64,000 bases of DNA from Gammaproteobacteria bacterium (GCA_021156085.1 JAJNBC010000012.1:1-64000), one strand, 5' to 3'. Positions 29,039 to 39,713 are shown, numbered from the stretch's first letter. Notes: a model not told the origin generated them from the sequence alone. Translations and numbers: made by a program.

Positions 29039-30289
29039 TTGAAAAATAAGCGCGTGGTGGTGACCGGCCTCGGTATGGTCACTCCATTGGGTCTAAATGT
29101 GAAGGATACCTGGGAAGCTATTTTAGCGGGTAAAAGTGGGGTGCATCGTATTGATCAATTTGATCCATCGGATATCAATTGTCATATTTGTAGTAGTGTG
29201 AAAAGTTTTGAGCCTCTGCCATACATGTCGGAAAAAGAGGCGCGCAAACGTGATATCTTTATTCAATATGGCATTGCAGCAGGCATGCAAGCTATTCAGG
29301 ATTCAGGTTTAGAGGTCAATGAAACCAATGCACCTCGCATTGGTCTTGCGATTGGATCAGGCATTGGTGGTTTACCGATGATAGAAAAATCGCACGAGAT
29401 TCTCATGGAGGCGGGACCCCGTAGAATTTCTCCTTTTTTTATTCCTGCTGCGCTGATCAATATGATCGCAGGTAATCTTTCTATTCTATATGGAATGCGT
29501 GGCCCCAATATTTCTGTTGTTTCAGCATGTACTACAGGTGCGCATAATATTGGTTTAGCTGCTCGCGCCATTACATATGGGGATGCAGATGTGATGGTCG
29601 TGGGTGGATCCGAAATGGCAAGTAGTAAATTAGGGATTAGTGGCTTTGCTGCAATGCGCGCACTTTCAACGCGTAATCATGAGCCTGAAAAAGCAAGTCG
29701 TCCGTGGGATAGAGACCGGGATGGATTTGTGTTGGGTGATGGTGCAGGTATTCTTGTTATAGAAGAGTATGAACATGCAAAAAAGCGCGGAGCTAAGATT
29801 TATGCTGAATTAGCGGGTTTTGGAATGAGTGCAGATGCAACGCATATTACAACACCGCATTTGGAAGGGTTGGGGGTTATTCTTGCAACGAATGCCGCGC
29901 TAAATGATGCAGGTATGAATCCAGAAGATATTGATTATATCAATGCACATGCGACTTCAACGCCTGCGGGTGATGAGTTAGAAGCCCTAGCTATTAAACG
30001 CAGTTTTGGTGAGCATGCTTATAAATTAGCAGTGAGCTCTACTAAATCAATGACAGGACATTTATTGGGGGCAGCGGGTGCAGTAGAAGCTATTTTTACT
30101 ATATTGGCTTTGTGTGATCAAGTTGCACCCCCCACCATTAACTTAGATAATCCTTCTGAAAGCTGTGATTTGAATTTTGTACCTCATCAAGCGCAGCAGA
30201 TGCGAATAAATGCTGCGATCTCCAATTCATTTGGTTTTGGTGGAACGAATGGAACATTATTATTTCGCCGGTTTGATGATGGAACATGA
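29039..30289 (+). CDS. fabF: 3-oxoacyl-ACP synthase II
   Basis: A 416-aa condensing enzyme. Catalytic residues are Cys in [14 protein letters not shown] (~164), His in NAHATST (~305) and His in [13 protein letters not shown] (~342), with SFGFGGTN at the C-terminus. The start is TTG 29039 after an AGGGGG site; no ATG or GTG is available that keeps the family N-terminus ([13 protein letters not shown]). The stop overlaps the mltG start as ATGA. The pabC gene found here in E. coli is absent. Confidence 0.96.
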   Translation: MKNKRVVVTGLGMVTPLGLNVKDTWEAILAGKSGVHRIDQFDPSDINCHICSSVKSFEPLPYMSEKEARKRDIFIQYGIAAGMQAIQDSGLEVNETNAPRIGLAIGSGIGGLPMIEKSHEILMEAGPRRISPFFIPAALINMIAGNLSILYGMRGPNISVVSACTTGAHNIGLAARAITYGDADVMVVGGSEMASSKLGISGFAAMRALSTRNHEPEKASRPWDRDRDGFVLGDGAGILVIEEYEHAKKRGAKIYAELAGFGMSADATHITTPHLEGLGVILATNAALNDAGMNPEDIDYINAHATSTPAGDELEALAIKRSFGEHAYKLAVSSTKSMTGHLLGAAGAVEAIFTILALCDQVAPPTINLDNPSESCDLNFVPHQAQQMRINAAISNSFGFGGTNGTLLFRRFDDGT

Positions 30290-31374
30290 ATAAGCAGCGC
30301 ATAAAATTAATTATTTTTGTGCTGTTGTTTTTAATTATAATCCTATGCCTAAAATTCGTTTTCACTCCTTTGATCACGGATCATCATGGTTATCCCTATA
30401 CTATCAAGCCCGGAGAATCAATTAAGTCGGTGATTGATGATCTCTATTATAAGAATATTATTAAAAACCGATTATTGTTTATCTTGCTCGTTAAGTTATA
30501 TAAGGGTAGACATGATATTAAAGCAGGTGAATATCTTTTTCCTAAGGGTACTACCCCTTATAGCTTATTAAATCAAATTTTCACAGGGAGTGGATTCATA
30601 TACCATCAATTTACTATTGTTCCCGGTTGGACTATGAGGCAATTGCGAGCCGCAATCGCTAATGAAAGTCATTTACAGCACACACTGCAAAATTTAAATG
30701 ATGAGGCCTTGATGGATCACTTAGGTCATCCAGACTTAAAGCCAGAAGGGGAATTTTATCCTGATACTTATTTTTTTGCAGATGGAACATCCGATTTTTT
30801 GCTTTTGAAACGCGCCTTCAAGGCTATGCAAGATAAATTGAATGTGGCATGGCAGGGACGGGAGCTGGGGTTACCTTTTAAAAATATGTATGAAGTATTA
30901 ATTATTGCTTCTATGATTGAAAAAGAAACTGAGTTTGATGTAGAGCGTCCTATTATTGCAGGAGTCATTATTAATCGTTTGCACAAAAATATGTTACTTC
31001 AAATTGATCCTAGTGTGATATATGGGTTAGGTACTCACTTTAATGGTACAATTTATAAAAAGGATTTATTAGCGAAGACACCTTATAATACCTATATCAA
31101 CAAAGGATTGCCGCCTACCCCTATAGCCATGCCGGGATCAGAATCACTGATGGCGGTGGTGCATCCACAACACCATCATTATTTATATTTTGTCGCACGC
31201 CATGGGAAAGATGGGCCGCATCAATTTTCTGAAACATTGCAAGAACATTATATGGCAGTGGCTGCAGCGAAGAAGCTGCATGCACAGTTTTTTAATAATA
31301 TATTGATACGCTATTATTTATTGAAGTTATTTTCGGATCAAGTGATGAGATTTCCTTTGATCAAAAGCGAGTAA
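30286..31374 (+). CDS. mltG: Endolytic murein transglycosylase MltG
   Basis: A 362-aa inner-membrane protein. It has an N-terminal transmembrane helix (~7-24), a LysM-like segment, then the YceG domain with catalytic Glu in [10 protein letters not shown] (~218), [23 protein letters not shown] and [18 protein letters not shown]. It terminates nascent glycan strands in the periplasm. Coupled to fabF by ATGA. Confidence 0.94.
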   Translation: MNKQRIKLIIFVLLFLIIILCLKFVFTPLITDHHGYPYTIKPGESIKSVIDDLYYKNIIKNRLLFILLVKLYKGRHDIKAGEYLFPKGTTPYSLLNQIFTGSGFIYHQFTIVPGWTMRQLRAAIANESHLQHTLQNLNDEALMDHLGHPDLKPEGEFYPDTYFFADGTSDFLLLKRAFKAMQDKLNVAWQGRELGLPFKNMYEVLIIASMIEKETEFDVERPIIAGVIINRLHKNMLLQIDPSVIYGLGTHFNGTIYKKDLLAKTPYNTYINKGLPPTPIAMPGSESLMAVVHPQHHHYLYFVARHGKDGPHQFSETLQEHYMAVAAAKKLHAQFFNNILIRYYLLKLFSDQVMRFPLIKSE

Positions 31375-31380
31375 GATAGG

Positions 31381-32031
31381 ATGATAAAAGAAAAAGGGTT
31401 TTTTCTAACCATAGAAGGTACGGAAGGGGTAGGTAAATCCACCGCCTTGAAATTTATTCAAAATTATCTTGGTCAAGCCAGCAGAGATTTTATAGTAACA
31501 CGAGAGCCGGGGGGTACCCCTATCGCTGAGCAAATTCGGCAAATACTATTGGCGCCTTGCTTAACAGAAGAAATGCTGCCTGAGACAGAATTGTTATTGA
31601 TGTTTGCTTGTCGAGTGCAACATATTCACCATGTTATTTTACCCGCTCTGGCTGCAGGGAAATGGGTGGTGAGTGATCGTTTTGTGGATGCGAGCTTTGC
31701 TTATCAAGGGGGTGGCCGTCATATGGATATGACCTATCTTGAAATACTGGAAAAATGGCTATTGCAGAATTTACGCCCAGATTTAACTATTTTGCTTGAT
31801 GCACCTGTAGAAAGGGGGTTAGAACGTGCAAAGCATCGCGGCCCGCAAGATCGAATTGAGCAAGAAAAAATAGCTTTTTTTGAGCGTGTGCGCCAAGGAT
31901 ATTTAAAACGTATGAAAGAAGATAGAAAGCGTTTTCGTTTGATTGACGCGACGCAGCCCTTGGAAATGGTGCAAATAGAATTAAAAAAAATATTAGATGA
32001 AATCTGTGTAGTACGAGGAAGAGCTGGATGA
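31381..32031 (+). CDS. tmk: Thymidylate kinase
   Basis: A 216-aa P-loop kinase making dTDP. It has EGTEGVGKSTAL, the TREPGGTP DR-type loop, SDRFVDASFAYQG and a LID segment (ERAKHRGPQDRIEQE). It overlaps holB by ATGA. Confidence 0.96.
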   Translation: MIKEKGFFLTIEGTEGVGKSTALKFIQNYLGQASRDFIVTREPGGTPIAEQIRQILLAPCLTEEMLPETELLLMFACRVQHIHHVILPALAAGKWVVSDRFVDASFAYQGGGRHMDMTYLEILEKWLLQNLRPDLTILLDAPVERGLERAKHRGPQDRIEQEKIAFFERVRQGYLKRMKEDRKRFRLIDATQPLEMVQIELKKILDEICVVRGRAG

Positions 32032-33032
32032 AGACCAACAGCAGCAGATTTCCTTGGCAAGAAAAACAATGGAATTTATTATGGGAAGCTAAAACGAAGG
32101 ATCGTTTGCCGCATGCCTTACTTTTTGGGGGCGCCCTAGGTGTCGGTAAAATGCAATTCGCAGAAAAATTTGGCGCAGCGTTATTATGTGATCAGCCTAT
32201 AATGCAGGACACAGCCTGTGGTGCATGCCATGCTTGTAAATTAATATCCGCCAAATCACATCCTGACTTTATTTTAGTGATGCCCGAGCAACCGGGGCAA
32301 GCTATTAAGATTGATCAAATTCGCAGCGTAGTAAATTTGTCGCAAGAAACAACTTTGCAAGGAGGGCATAGAGTGATTATCATCTATCCTGCTCATGCTA
32401 TGAATCAATATGCGGCAAATGCATTATTAAAAACATTAGAAGAAGCGACCCCTAAGACATTATTTATATTGATCAGCGAGCAAAATTTGTTTTTACCTTT
32501 AACGATTCAAAGCCGTTGTCAAAAAATTATTTTTCAAAAACCCGATCATTCTCTTGCTTTGGATTGGCTGAAGAAACAAGCGATAGAAAGTGAGATAGAT
32601 TGGAATCTAGCACTTGCTGTGGCTGAAGGAGCACCCTTGCGAGCGATCTCTTTAGTAACGCAGGGGGTGATGCCTATAAGGCAAGCTATTTATAACGGGT
32701 TATCTGAATTAAGTCAGGGTAAAGTAGATCCTTTACAGTTAGCTGTACGATGGCAAGAGTATGATATCGTTATTTTCTTTCATTTTCTGCTCAATGGGCT
32801 GCGAGATTTACTGCGGCTGCAATTAACTCAGCAACAGGCAAAGCTTGTGAATGATGATTATAGAGCTATTTTTACTCGGCTCATCCAAGGTATATCACTA
32901 CAAAATATATTGAGTTATGTGAAGATTGTAGAAGAACGATATGCCCAAATTTTAAATTTGCAAAACTTAAATCGGCAGTTATTATTGGAAGAATTACTTA
33001 TTGACTGGACAAAATATTATGTTCCTTGTTGA
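32028..33032 (+). CDS. holB: DNA polymerase III delta' subunit
   Basis: A 334-aa clamp-loader subunit. The AAA+ domain has a GALGVGK loop, the zinc module CGACHACKLI (with a further Cys upstream), and LLKTLEEATPKTLFILIS followed by the SRCQ sensor. It overlaps tatD by 14 bp. Confidence 0.93.
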   Translation: MKTNSSRFPWQEKQWNLLWEAKTKDRLPHALLFGGALGVGKMQFAEKFGAALLCDQPIMQDTACGACHACKLISAKSHPDFILVMPEQPGQAIKIDQIRSVVNLSQETTLQGGHRVIIIYPAHAMNQYAANALLKTLEEATPKTLFILISEQNLFLPLTIQSRCQKIIFQKPDHSLALDWLKKQAIESEIDWNLALAVAEGAPLRAISLVTQGVMPIRQAIYNGLSELSQGKVDPLQLAVRWQEYDIVIFFHFLLNGLRDLLRLQLTQQQAKLVNDDYRAIFTRLIQGISLQNILSYVKIVEERYAQILNLQNLNRQLLLEELLIDWTKYYVPC

Positions 33033-33804
33033 TTCCCATTGCCATTTAGATCAATTGGATCTAACCGCATACAATGGCCAATTGTCGGGTGCATTGGCAA
33101 ACGCTGCCAGCCAAGATGTGAGGCATATGCTATGCGTCTGTATTAACTTGCAAAATTTTCCTCTGGTATTAAATGTGGCAGAGCAATATCCGCACATTAG
33201 CGCTTCTGTTGGACACCATCCCAATGAAGAAGCGGGTGCGCTTGAACCCACTGCAGATCATCTTGCTCAACTAGCACAACATGAAAAAATTGTCGCAATT
33301 GGTGAGACAGGGTTAGATTATTATCGTAGTACAGGTGATTTAAGCTGGCAGCATGAGCGTTTTCGTCAACACATTCGGGCTGCTAAAAAAGTGAATAAAG
33401 CCCTGATTATTCATTCACGTCAAGCTCGAGTAGACACACTGCGTATTTTGGAAGAGGAAGAGGCGAGAACAGTGGGGGGCGTAATGCATTGTTTTACCGA
33501 GGATATAGATATGGCGAATGCAGCTATAGAATTAGGTTTTTATATTTCGTTTTCTGGCATTGTGACATTTCCTAATGCTAAAGAAATACAGGCAGTGGCT
33601 AAGCAAATCCCTTTAGATCGTATGCTTATTGAAACAGATGCACCTTATCTGGCGCCTGTACCTTATCGCGGTAAACCGAATGAGCCTTCCTATGTCCGTA
33701 AGATAGCAGAATATATTGCGGAATTGCGTGGTATTGATGTGATCGAATTAGCAGACCAAACAACACATAATTTTTTCAATTGCTTTAAACAAGCGAGACG
33801 TTAA
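33019..33804 (+). CDS. TatD family metal-dependent DNase (YcfH-like)
   Basis: A 261-aa TIM-barrel hydrolase. Metal ligands are visible in VDSHCHLDQL (N-terminus), GETGLDYYR (~94), IHSRQA (~128), MHCF (~155) and IETDAPYLAP (~205). I start at ATG 33019 because the MFLVDSHCHL N-terminus is the family norm. The holB-ycfH order is that of E. coli. Confidence 0.92.
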   Translation: MFLVDSHCHLDQLDLTAYNGQLSGALANAASQDVRHMLCVCINLQNFPLVLNVAEQYPHISASVGHHPNEEAGALEPTADHLAQLAQHEKIVAIGETGLDYYRSTGDLSWQHERFRQHIRAAKKVNKALIIHSRQARVDTLRILEEEEARTVGGVMHCFTEDIDMANAAIELGFYISFSGIVTFPNAKEIQAVAKQIPLDRMLIETDAPYLAPVPYRGKPNEPSYVRKIAEYIAELRGIDVIELADQTTHNFFNCFKQARR

Positions 33805-33805
33805 T

Positions 33806-35056
33806 ATGTTCCAACCCGTGGCACTTTTTATAGGTTTACGCTATACACGCGCTAAGCGGCGTAATCATTTTATTTCATTTATTTCGCTGATGTCTATGTT
33901 AGGAATTGCGCTCGGTATTCTTGTGTTAATTACCGTTTTATCTGTAATGAATGGTTTTGATCGTGAAATTCAAAAACGTGTGTTTAGTATGGTTCCACCT
34001 ATTACAGTCGGTAGTTTTGTTAATGCAATTACGAATTGGAAGCAAGTTGAAAATTTATTGCATCAATCTCCTAAGGTAAAAGCAGTGGCTCCATTTGTTA
34101 GTGGAGAAGTGATGCTGACTAGCAATGATTTAGTGCAACCTGCTTTGATAACAGGCATTGAGCCTATGGCTGAAAAAAATATTTCGCAATTAGCTCATAA
34201 AATAGTACAAGGAACCCTATCAGATTTGGTGGCAGGAAAATTTGGCATGATCATTGGCGAAGAATTAGCAAATCGTCTGGATGTTACAGTAGGAGATAAA
34301 ATTACGGTGATTACGCCGCGTGTTTCTCTTTCGCTTGCAGGAGTAATGCCGCGTTTAAAACGCTTTACCGTGATAGGCATATTTCGTGCTGGCAGCGGGT
34401 TCGGTTTCGATGCCGGTTTGGCATTTATTCACTTGGCAGATGCACAAAGATTATTTGAAATGGGTTCAGCCGTAACGGCGTTGCACGTTAAAATTGAAGA
34501 TGCTTATGCTGCACCTCAAGTGGCAGAGCAATTAGCAGTGATGCTGGGCCAAAATGCAAAAGTCACTGATTGGACTCAGCAATTTGGCGACTATTTTCGT
34601 ATGGTGGCGCAAGAGAAAGCAATGATGTTTTTTATTTTAATGTTAATTATTTTAGTGGCGGCTTTTAATTTGGTAAGTACGCTTGTTATGGTAGTTAGCG
34701 AAAAAGAATCAGATATTGCTATTTTACGAACGCTAGGTGCTACACCTAAAATGATTATGGCCATTTTTATTATCCAAGGCTCTATTATTGGTTTCGTAGG
34801 TACTTTATTAGGTGTATTTGGTGGCATTGCTTTGGCATGGCATGTAACTGCAGTTGTGAATTGGATAGAACATCTTTTTCATGTGCAATTTCTTTCTTCG
34901 AGTGTGTATTTCTTAGATTATTTACCTTCTTCTCTAGAATGGGGAGATGTAGGGCGCATTAGTTTATCAGCCTTAGTATTGAGCTTAATAGCCACTCTTT
35001 ACCCGGCGTGGCGTGCTGCTTGTACCGAGCCTGTGGAGGCGCTGCGCTATGAGTGA
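33806..35056 (+). CDS. lolC: Lipoprotein-releasing ABC permease, LolC/LolE (LolF) type
   Basis: A 416-aa inner-membrane protein with four transmembrane helices: one near 25-50, then three in the C-terminal FtsX domain (~270-295, 315-345, 375-400), and a large periplasmic domain between. It starts [20 protein letters not shown], the LolC/E amphipathic N-terminus. It extracts outer-membrane lipoproteins for LolA with LolD. Only one permease gene is present, which suggests a LolF-type homodimer rather than a LolC/LolE heterodimer. It overlaps lolD by 8 bp. Confidence 0.92.
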   Translation: MFQPVALFIGLRYTRAKRRNHFISFISLMSMLGIALGILVLITVLSVMNGFDREIQKRVFSMVPPITVGSFVNAITNWKQVENLLHQSPKVKAVAPFVSGEVMLTSNDLVQPALITGIEPMAEKNISQLAHKIVQGTLSDLVAGKFGMIIGEELANRLDVTVGDKITVITPRVSLSLAGVMPRLKRFTVIGIFRAGSGFGFDAGLAFIHLADAQRLFEMGSAVTALHVKIEDAYAAPQVAEQLAVMLGQNAKVTDWTQQFGDYFRMVAQEKAMMFFILMLIILVAAFNLVSTLVMVVSEKESDIAILRTLGATPKMIMAIFIIQGSIIGFVGTLLGVFGGIALAWHVTAVVNWIEHLFHVQFLSSSVYFLDYLPSSLEWGDVGRISLSALVLSLIATLYPAWRAACTEPVEALRYE

Positions 35057-35729
35057 TTATATTTTAGAATGTGTGGCATTATCTAAAACTTATCATGATG
35101 CCTATTCAAAAATTGAAGTGTTAAATCATATTGATTTGCAAGTGAAGCCAGGTGAGTTAATTGCAATTGTGGGGCACTCGGGTTCTGGAAAAAGTACACT
35201 GCTGCATTTGTTAGGGGGATTAGATAAACCAAGTAGCGGCCAAGTGATGCTTTCAGGAAAAAATTTATCGTCTGTGACGGAAAAAGAAAAATGTCGCTTA
35301 AGAAATCAGTATTTAGGTTTTGTTTATCAGTTTCATCATTTGTTGCCTGAATTTACTGCATTAGAGAATGTATGTATGCCATTGTTAATTGGTCATTGCC
35401 CGCCTAAGATGGCGGCTCTTAAGGCAGAACATCTATTAGACTTAGTCGGGTTAAAAAAACGGTTGCAGCATAAAATAGGGGAACTTTCTGGGGGGGAGCG
35501 CCAACGTGTGGCTATTGCTCGTGCTTTAGTTACGTATCCCGCTTGTGTCTTAGCAGATGAACCTACAGGTAATTTAGATACAAAAAATGCCGATACTGTT
35601 TTTAAATTATTTATTGAATTACAAAAAACACTTCAAACAAGTGTAGTGATGGTGACGCATGATATGCAGATTGCTAGCCAAGCAGATCGAATCTTGGTGT
35701 TAAGAGAGGGACGATTAGAGGCTTCCTAG
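35049..35729 (+). CDS. lolD: Lipoprotein-releasing ABC ATPase LolD
   Basis: A 226-aa ABC ATPase with Walker [11 protein letters not shown]-loop [10 protein letters not shown], signature [15 protein letters not shown] and Walker [12 protein letters not shown]. The start at ATG 35049 lies inside the end of lolC. Its TAG stop is formed by the first bases of a palindromic repeat, so the natural C-terminus may have been set by the element. Confidence 0.95.
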   Translation: MSDYILECVALSKTYHDAYSKIEVLNHIDLQVKPGELIAIVGHSGSGKSTLLHLLGGLDKPSSGQVMLSGKNLSSVTEKEKCRLRNQYLGFVYQFHHLLPEFTALENVCMPLLIGHCPPKMAALKAEHLLDLVGLKKRLQHKIGELSGGERQRVAIARALVTYPACVLADEPTGNLDTKNADTVFKLFIELQKTLQTSVVMVTHDMQIASQADRILVLREGRLEAS

Positions 35730-35871
35730 GGTCTGTTGACAATTCTACTATACCTGGCGTAACGCTTTGATTTTCTGTGCTCCGCTGTTCATTGACTTGC
35801 ATGTCAACTGCGCTGCGGTGCTTAAAAATCAAAGCGTTTCACCTCGGCCTAGCGAATTGTCAACAGACCCT
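35728..35871. repeat. Palindromic intergenic element (after lolD), best-preserved copy
   Basis: 144 bp with perfect 17-bp terminal inverted repeats: AGGGTCTGTTGACAATT at 35728-35744 and its complement at 35855-35871. Inner arms AACGCTTTGATTTT pair as well, so the whole element can fold into a long imperfect hairpin. There is no open reading frame. It shares ATTTTCTGTGCTCCGC with the copy after rluC. Confidence 0.9.
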
Positions 35872-36022
35872 AAGGTGCGTAACCCTTTGTTTCTATTTAA
35901 GCTGATGTAAAATAACCCAAGAGACTGAATGAATAGATGATTTTTTATTCAGATTAGCCTTTGTGCACTATACTAAATAATGACTTATCATTTTTTAGAG
36001 TACGTGCAAGGAGGATAATTAC

Positions 36023-37279
36023 ATGAACCCTCTTAATAGGATCGCTGGCGTAATCATAGGTGCTGTTACTGGCGCATTAACCGTAGCCCTCCAAATCCCT
36101 TACGCTTATTATGTGTTTGCAAGGAATAGACGTGAAGCAGGGTATTCCTGGCCTTTGACTTTATTAGCCACTGCTACCCTAGGTAATTTGGCTGTGTTGG
36201 GGGCAAGCCTCCTCATCTTATCGGCCGCTGTGGGGATGATAGGATGGGGCATGAAAGTGGGTTTTGGCCAAGGAGTCATGGGCGCTATTACCCTTCCCTA
36301 TGCTTTTCATACTGAGCTCCAAAGGAACTTGGCCTCCTCGAAGAAGGGAGATTTATTTATACAAATGGGTGATTTAGTGACAGCAGGAATTTATTCTATA
36401 GTTGATACTGATTCTCAGGGTAAGTTTAATACCTCAAAACTAGCTTTCCAAGATGCTGAACTCGCTTCACAAAATGCGGCGCTAGCTTCACAAAATGCGG
36501 CGCTAATGGCAGAGCATGCTAGGCTAGTGGAGGAGCAGCTAAGAGAGGAGAACGCGCGCGTGCTGCAGGCAATGACGCAGGAAATCCTGGACGCCCTTCA
36601 GCAACAACAAGGAGGGCAACCGCAAGTTCAAAATAATCAATTAAGGGAGCAGAGAGAGCGCTGGGTGGCAGAAGCGAAAGCAGATTTTCTTGCTGGATTG
36701 CGCGATATTGATCCATCGCAAGAAATTCCAAATGAAAATGATATGTTGCTAGAAAAAATAAAGATGCTACCGGTTAATAAAGAAAAAGAGGTTCCGCTTT
36801 TGACTGAAGCGGAGATTAAAGAATATGAAGAAGCCATTAAAAAGCTACCGCCAAAAGAACAGGCTGAAAAAGAAAAAGAGTTGATGGATTATAAAGATGC
36901 CATTAAATGTTCAATCACTTTAGAGGTGCCTTCTGTTCCTATTACTGTGGTTCTGCCAGGCCAGAATGGGGTATCACGTACCTATGATTGTGAGGATATA
37001 AAAAAATGGATAAATACTGAAAACTTAGCGGGAAAGGATGCTTCTGACCCTCATTCCAGGTATCTATTAAAAGATTTAGTGATTCATAGAGGATATTCTT
37101 CGAAGATCATTAACTTTGTAAAAGAAGTACGAGAAGCCAATAAGCAATTAGCTTTAGCAAAAAAAAATCCAGAGAGCACAGCATCCGACCTTAATTTTTT
37201 TAGAAAAAGATCGGCTTCTATTCCTTCTTCTGATCCCACTCTTACCTCTCAAGCTAACCAAAGGAGAAGAAGTATATGA
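36023..37279 (+). CDS. Membrane-anchored coiled-coil protein with U-box-like C-terminal domain
   Basis: A 418-aa protein of unknown function. Residues ~5-30 and 42-95 are hydrophobic membrane segments; ~140-215 is an Ala/Gln/Glu coiled coil with repeats of LASQNAA. Residues ~294-370 resemble a U-box (E2-binding RING-like fold without zinc): CSITLEV, then VVLPG, TYDCEDIKKWI, and DPHSRYLLKDLVIH, matching the family's PItlel / vilpsG / tydR..Ierwl / DPftr.pl....Lip pattern in order and spacing. The C-terminus is basic (QRRRSI). AGGAGG lies 9 nt upstream of the ATG and TATACT at 35969-35974 is a possible -10. U-box proteins in intracellular Legionellales are host-directed ubiquitin ligases, so a secreted effector is possible; that is inference. 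Confidence 0.55.
   Translation: MNPLNRIAGVIIGAVTGALTVALQIPYAYYVFARNRREAGYSWPLTLLATATLGNLAVLGASLLILSAAVGMIGWGMKVGFGQGVMGAITLPYAFHTELQRNLASSKKGDLFIQMGDLVTAGIYSIVDTDSQGKFNTSKLAFQDAELASQNAALASQNAALMAEHARLVEEQLREENARVLQAMTQEILDALQQQQGGQPQVQNNQLREQRERWVAEAKADFLAGLRDIDPSQEIPNENDMLLEKIKMLPVNKEKEVPLLTEAEIKEYEEAIKKLPPKEQAEKEKELMDYKDAIKCSITLEVPSVPITVVLPGQNGVSRTYDCEDIKKWINTENLAGKDASDPHSRYLLKDLVIHRGYSSKIINFVKEVREANKQLALAKKNPESTASDLNFFRKRSASIPSSDPTLTSQANQRRRSI
36464..36505 (+). repeat. Two exact tandem 21-bp repeats inside the coiled-coil gene
   Basis: GCTTCACAAAATGCGGCGCT plus A occurs at 36464-36484 and again at 36485-36505, encoding two seven-residue units (LASQNAA frame). A heptad-length repeat in a coiled coil can expand or contract by slippage without breaking the frame. 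Confidence 0.9.
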
Positions 37280-37376
37280 TTCGTAGGTGTCCTCTTAATT
37301 AATTTAATCTATTTTTCCTTCTAACTGTTTACCAATAGAAATTTCTTTTTTTTCAAAAAATACAATATGAGGTATT

Positions 37377-39713
37377 ATGGTTATGTTTTTATTTTCACTT
37401 TCGTTTTTATGCGGGATTCTTATTTTACAGAGTTTTTCGCACTTACCTCATTTCTCTTGGCTGGTAGGAATTATTTTTTTTATTGTTCTATATTTTTTAT
37501 TTTTCAAAAAATCAGAGCACTATTTAAAATTAATTCTGCCTACTGCAGGAGGATTTATTTGGGCATGGAGCTATGCGTGCCTCCAATTATCTTGGTCACT
37601 TCCTCCTGAATTAGAAGGAAAACCATTGAAGGTTACAGGAGTAGTTAGCAGTATTCCCGATAGAGAAATGCATGCTACCCGTTTTAGATTTTTAATTCAA
37701 AAAATTCAATTTGAAAATAAAATAAAATCTCCAAAAGCGCTAGTCCAACTCTCTTGGCAAGAAGCACCGGAAAAATTACATGTGGGTGATCAGTGGCAAT
37801 TCCTCGTGCATTTAAAAAGAATTCATAGTCTCATGAACCCCGGCGGTTTTAATTATGAAACATGGAGTTTTCAAGAAGGTATCCGGGCAACGGGTTATGT
37901 TGTCTCAAAAGAAGGCGTGTTAATTAGCAGTGCGTGGTATCACCATCTGTTGGATCGTTTGCGAGAATATATTAATGAAAATATAAAAGAAAATTTACCT
38001 AAAACTCGTACTTCCTCTTGGCTCACAGCACTTGCTCTGGGTGAACGTCATGATATTTCTCCAGATGATTGGCAAGTATTAAGGAATACCGGTACCAATC
38101 ATCTCATGGCTATAGCGGGGCTACATATCGGTTTTATGGCGACATTTTTTTATAGGATGGTAGCATGGATTTGGCGGCGTAGACCTCAATTAACATTAAA
38201 AATACCCGCGCAGCACGCCGGTGCTATTGCAGCATTAGCTATCACTTTTATTTATAGCGCTATGGCTGGATTTTCTATTCCAACCCAACGTGCTTGCCTC
38301 ATGTTATCCCTATTTTTAATCACGCTTTTGTTACGTAGAAAAATTTTATCATGGCCAACTTGGAGTGCGGCTTTATTTTTTATTCTATTATCTAATCCAC
38401 TGAGCGTTTTAACCGCCAGTTTTTGGTTATCTTTTGGTTCCGTTGCGCTTATTATTTATGGCATGAGTGGTTACTTGGCACCTAAAGGATTATGGTGGAA
38501 ACATGGAAGAATACAGTGGGTGATTGCTGTAGGCTTAATTCCATTGAGCATTGGATGGTTTCAACAATATTCGTTGGTTTCCTTCGTTGCAAATAGTATT
38601 GCTATTCCTTGTATCGGTTTTTTTGTTGTGCCATTGACAGTATTCGGTTGTTTTTTCCTATTTTTTTCAGCAAAGCTAGGCGCCATTCTTCTTTGGCTTG
38701 CCGATAAAGTATTATCATTATTATGGATTTTTTTAGTTTATTTATCTCATCTATCTTGGGCATCGTGTTATCAAGCCGTACCTACTATGGGATATATCAT
38801 TATAGCCTGTATAGGAATAGTTATTTTATTATTGCCTGTGGGGTTTCCTGGAAGAGTGGTGGGTATTCTTTGGTTATTACCTTGTCTTATGTATAGGCCC
38901 CCTCATCCTGCACCGGGTGATGTTTGGTTGACTTTGCTGGATGTAGGCCAAGGCTTATCCACGGTTGTGCAAACGCAACATCATATATTAGTATTTGATG
39001 CGGGTGCTCGCCTAAGTGACCATAATGATATGGGAGAAAATGTGGTAGTTCCTTTTCTGCGTTCATTATCGGTGAGGTATATTGATAGGCTAGTTATCAG
39101 TCATAGTGATAACGATCATATCGGAGGAGCCCCGGCAATTTTAAAGCAAATTCCCACCTATCTTATTGAAAGTAGTGTACCCTATAAATTTCCTGCTATG
39201 CCAGCAAGTTATTGTTTACGCGGTGAAACTTGGCAATGGGATCAAGTCATATTTCAATTTCTTTACCCAACACGGGATAAATTAAGTTTAGATAATAATA
39301 GTTCCTGCGTTTTACGTATTACAACGGGTAATCAACATATTTTGCTGACAGGAGATATTGAAAAATTAGCAGAAGAATATTTAATGAATTTCTCTGCAGC
39401 TGATTTAGCAGCAGATATTTTAGTGGCTCCTCATCATGGCAGCCGTACTTCGGCACTCAATGAATTTATTTTTGCTATTCACCCTCACATTGTTTTATTC
39501 TCTGTAGGCTATCGCAACCGTTATCATTTTCCTGATCCTGCTGTAGTAAAAAAATATCAGAATATAGGGGCGGAGTTATATGACACCGTGCATGCCGGTG
39601 CGATTCAGATACAATTAAAAATGAGACAGTTACCCTTCCACATAGCACTGTATCGTTTTGATCATCAGGGCTATTGGTCAGATGAAGTTGCCAATACTGA
39701 AAGCAGAGAGTAA
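37377..39713 (+). CDS. comEC: DNA internalization competence protein ComEC/Rec2
   Basis: A 778-aa inner-membrane channel for single-stranded DNA uptake. It has an N-terminal hydrophobic block and OB-like domain (~95-180), the Competence transmembrane domain (~225-500, with LALGERHDIS and GTNHLMAIAGLHIG) and a C-terminal metallo-beta-lactamase-like domain (DVGQGLSTVV, DAGAR, SHSDNDHIGG, HHGSRTS). The length is normal for full ComEC. GAGG is 5-8 nt upstream of the ATG. It suggests natural competence is at least encoded. Confidence 0.94.
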   Translation: MVMFLFSLSFLCGILILQSFSHLPHFSWLVGIIFFIVLYFLFFKKSEHYLKLILPTAGGFIWAWSYACLQLSWSLPPELEGKPLKVTGVVSSIPDREMHATRFRFLIQKIQFENKIKSPKALVQLSWQEAPEKLHVGDQWQFLVHLKRIHSLMNPGGFNYETWSFQEGIRATGYVVSKEGVLISSAWYHHLLDRLREYINENIKENLPKTRTSSWLTALALGERHDISPDDWQVLRNTGTNHLMAIAGLHIGFMATFFYRMVAWIWRRRPQLTLKIPAQHAGAIAALAITFIYSAMAGFSIPTQRACLMLSLFLITLLLRRKILSWPTWSAALFFILLSNPLSVLTASFWLSFGSVALIIYGMSGYLAPKGLWWKHGRIQWVIAVGLIPLSIGWFQQYSLVSFVANSIAIPCIGFFVVPLTVFGCFFLFFSAKLGAILLWLADKVLSLLWIFLVYLSHLSWASCYQAVPTMGYIIIACIGIVILLLPVGFPGRVVGILWLLPCLMYRPPHPAPGDVWLTLLDVGQGLSTVVQTQHHILVFDAGARLSDHNDMGENVVVPFLRSLSVRYIDRLVISHSDNDHIGGAPAILKQIPTYLIESSVPYKFPAMPASYCLRGETWQWDQVIFQFLYPTRDKLSLDNNSSCVLRITTGNQHILLTGDIEKLAEEYLMNFSAADLAADILVAPHHGSRTSALNEFIFAIHPHIVLFSVGYRNRYHFPDPAVVKKYQNIGAELYDTVHAGAIQIQLKMRQLPFHIALYRFDHQGYWSDEVANTESRE

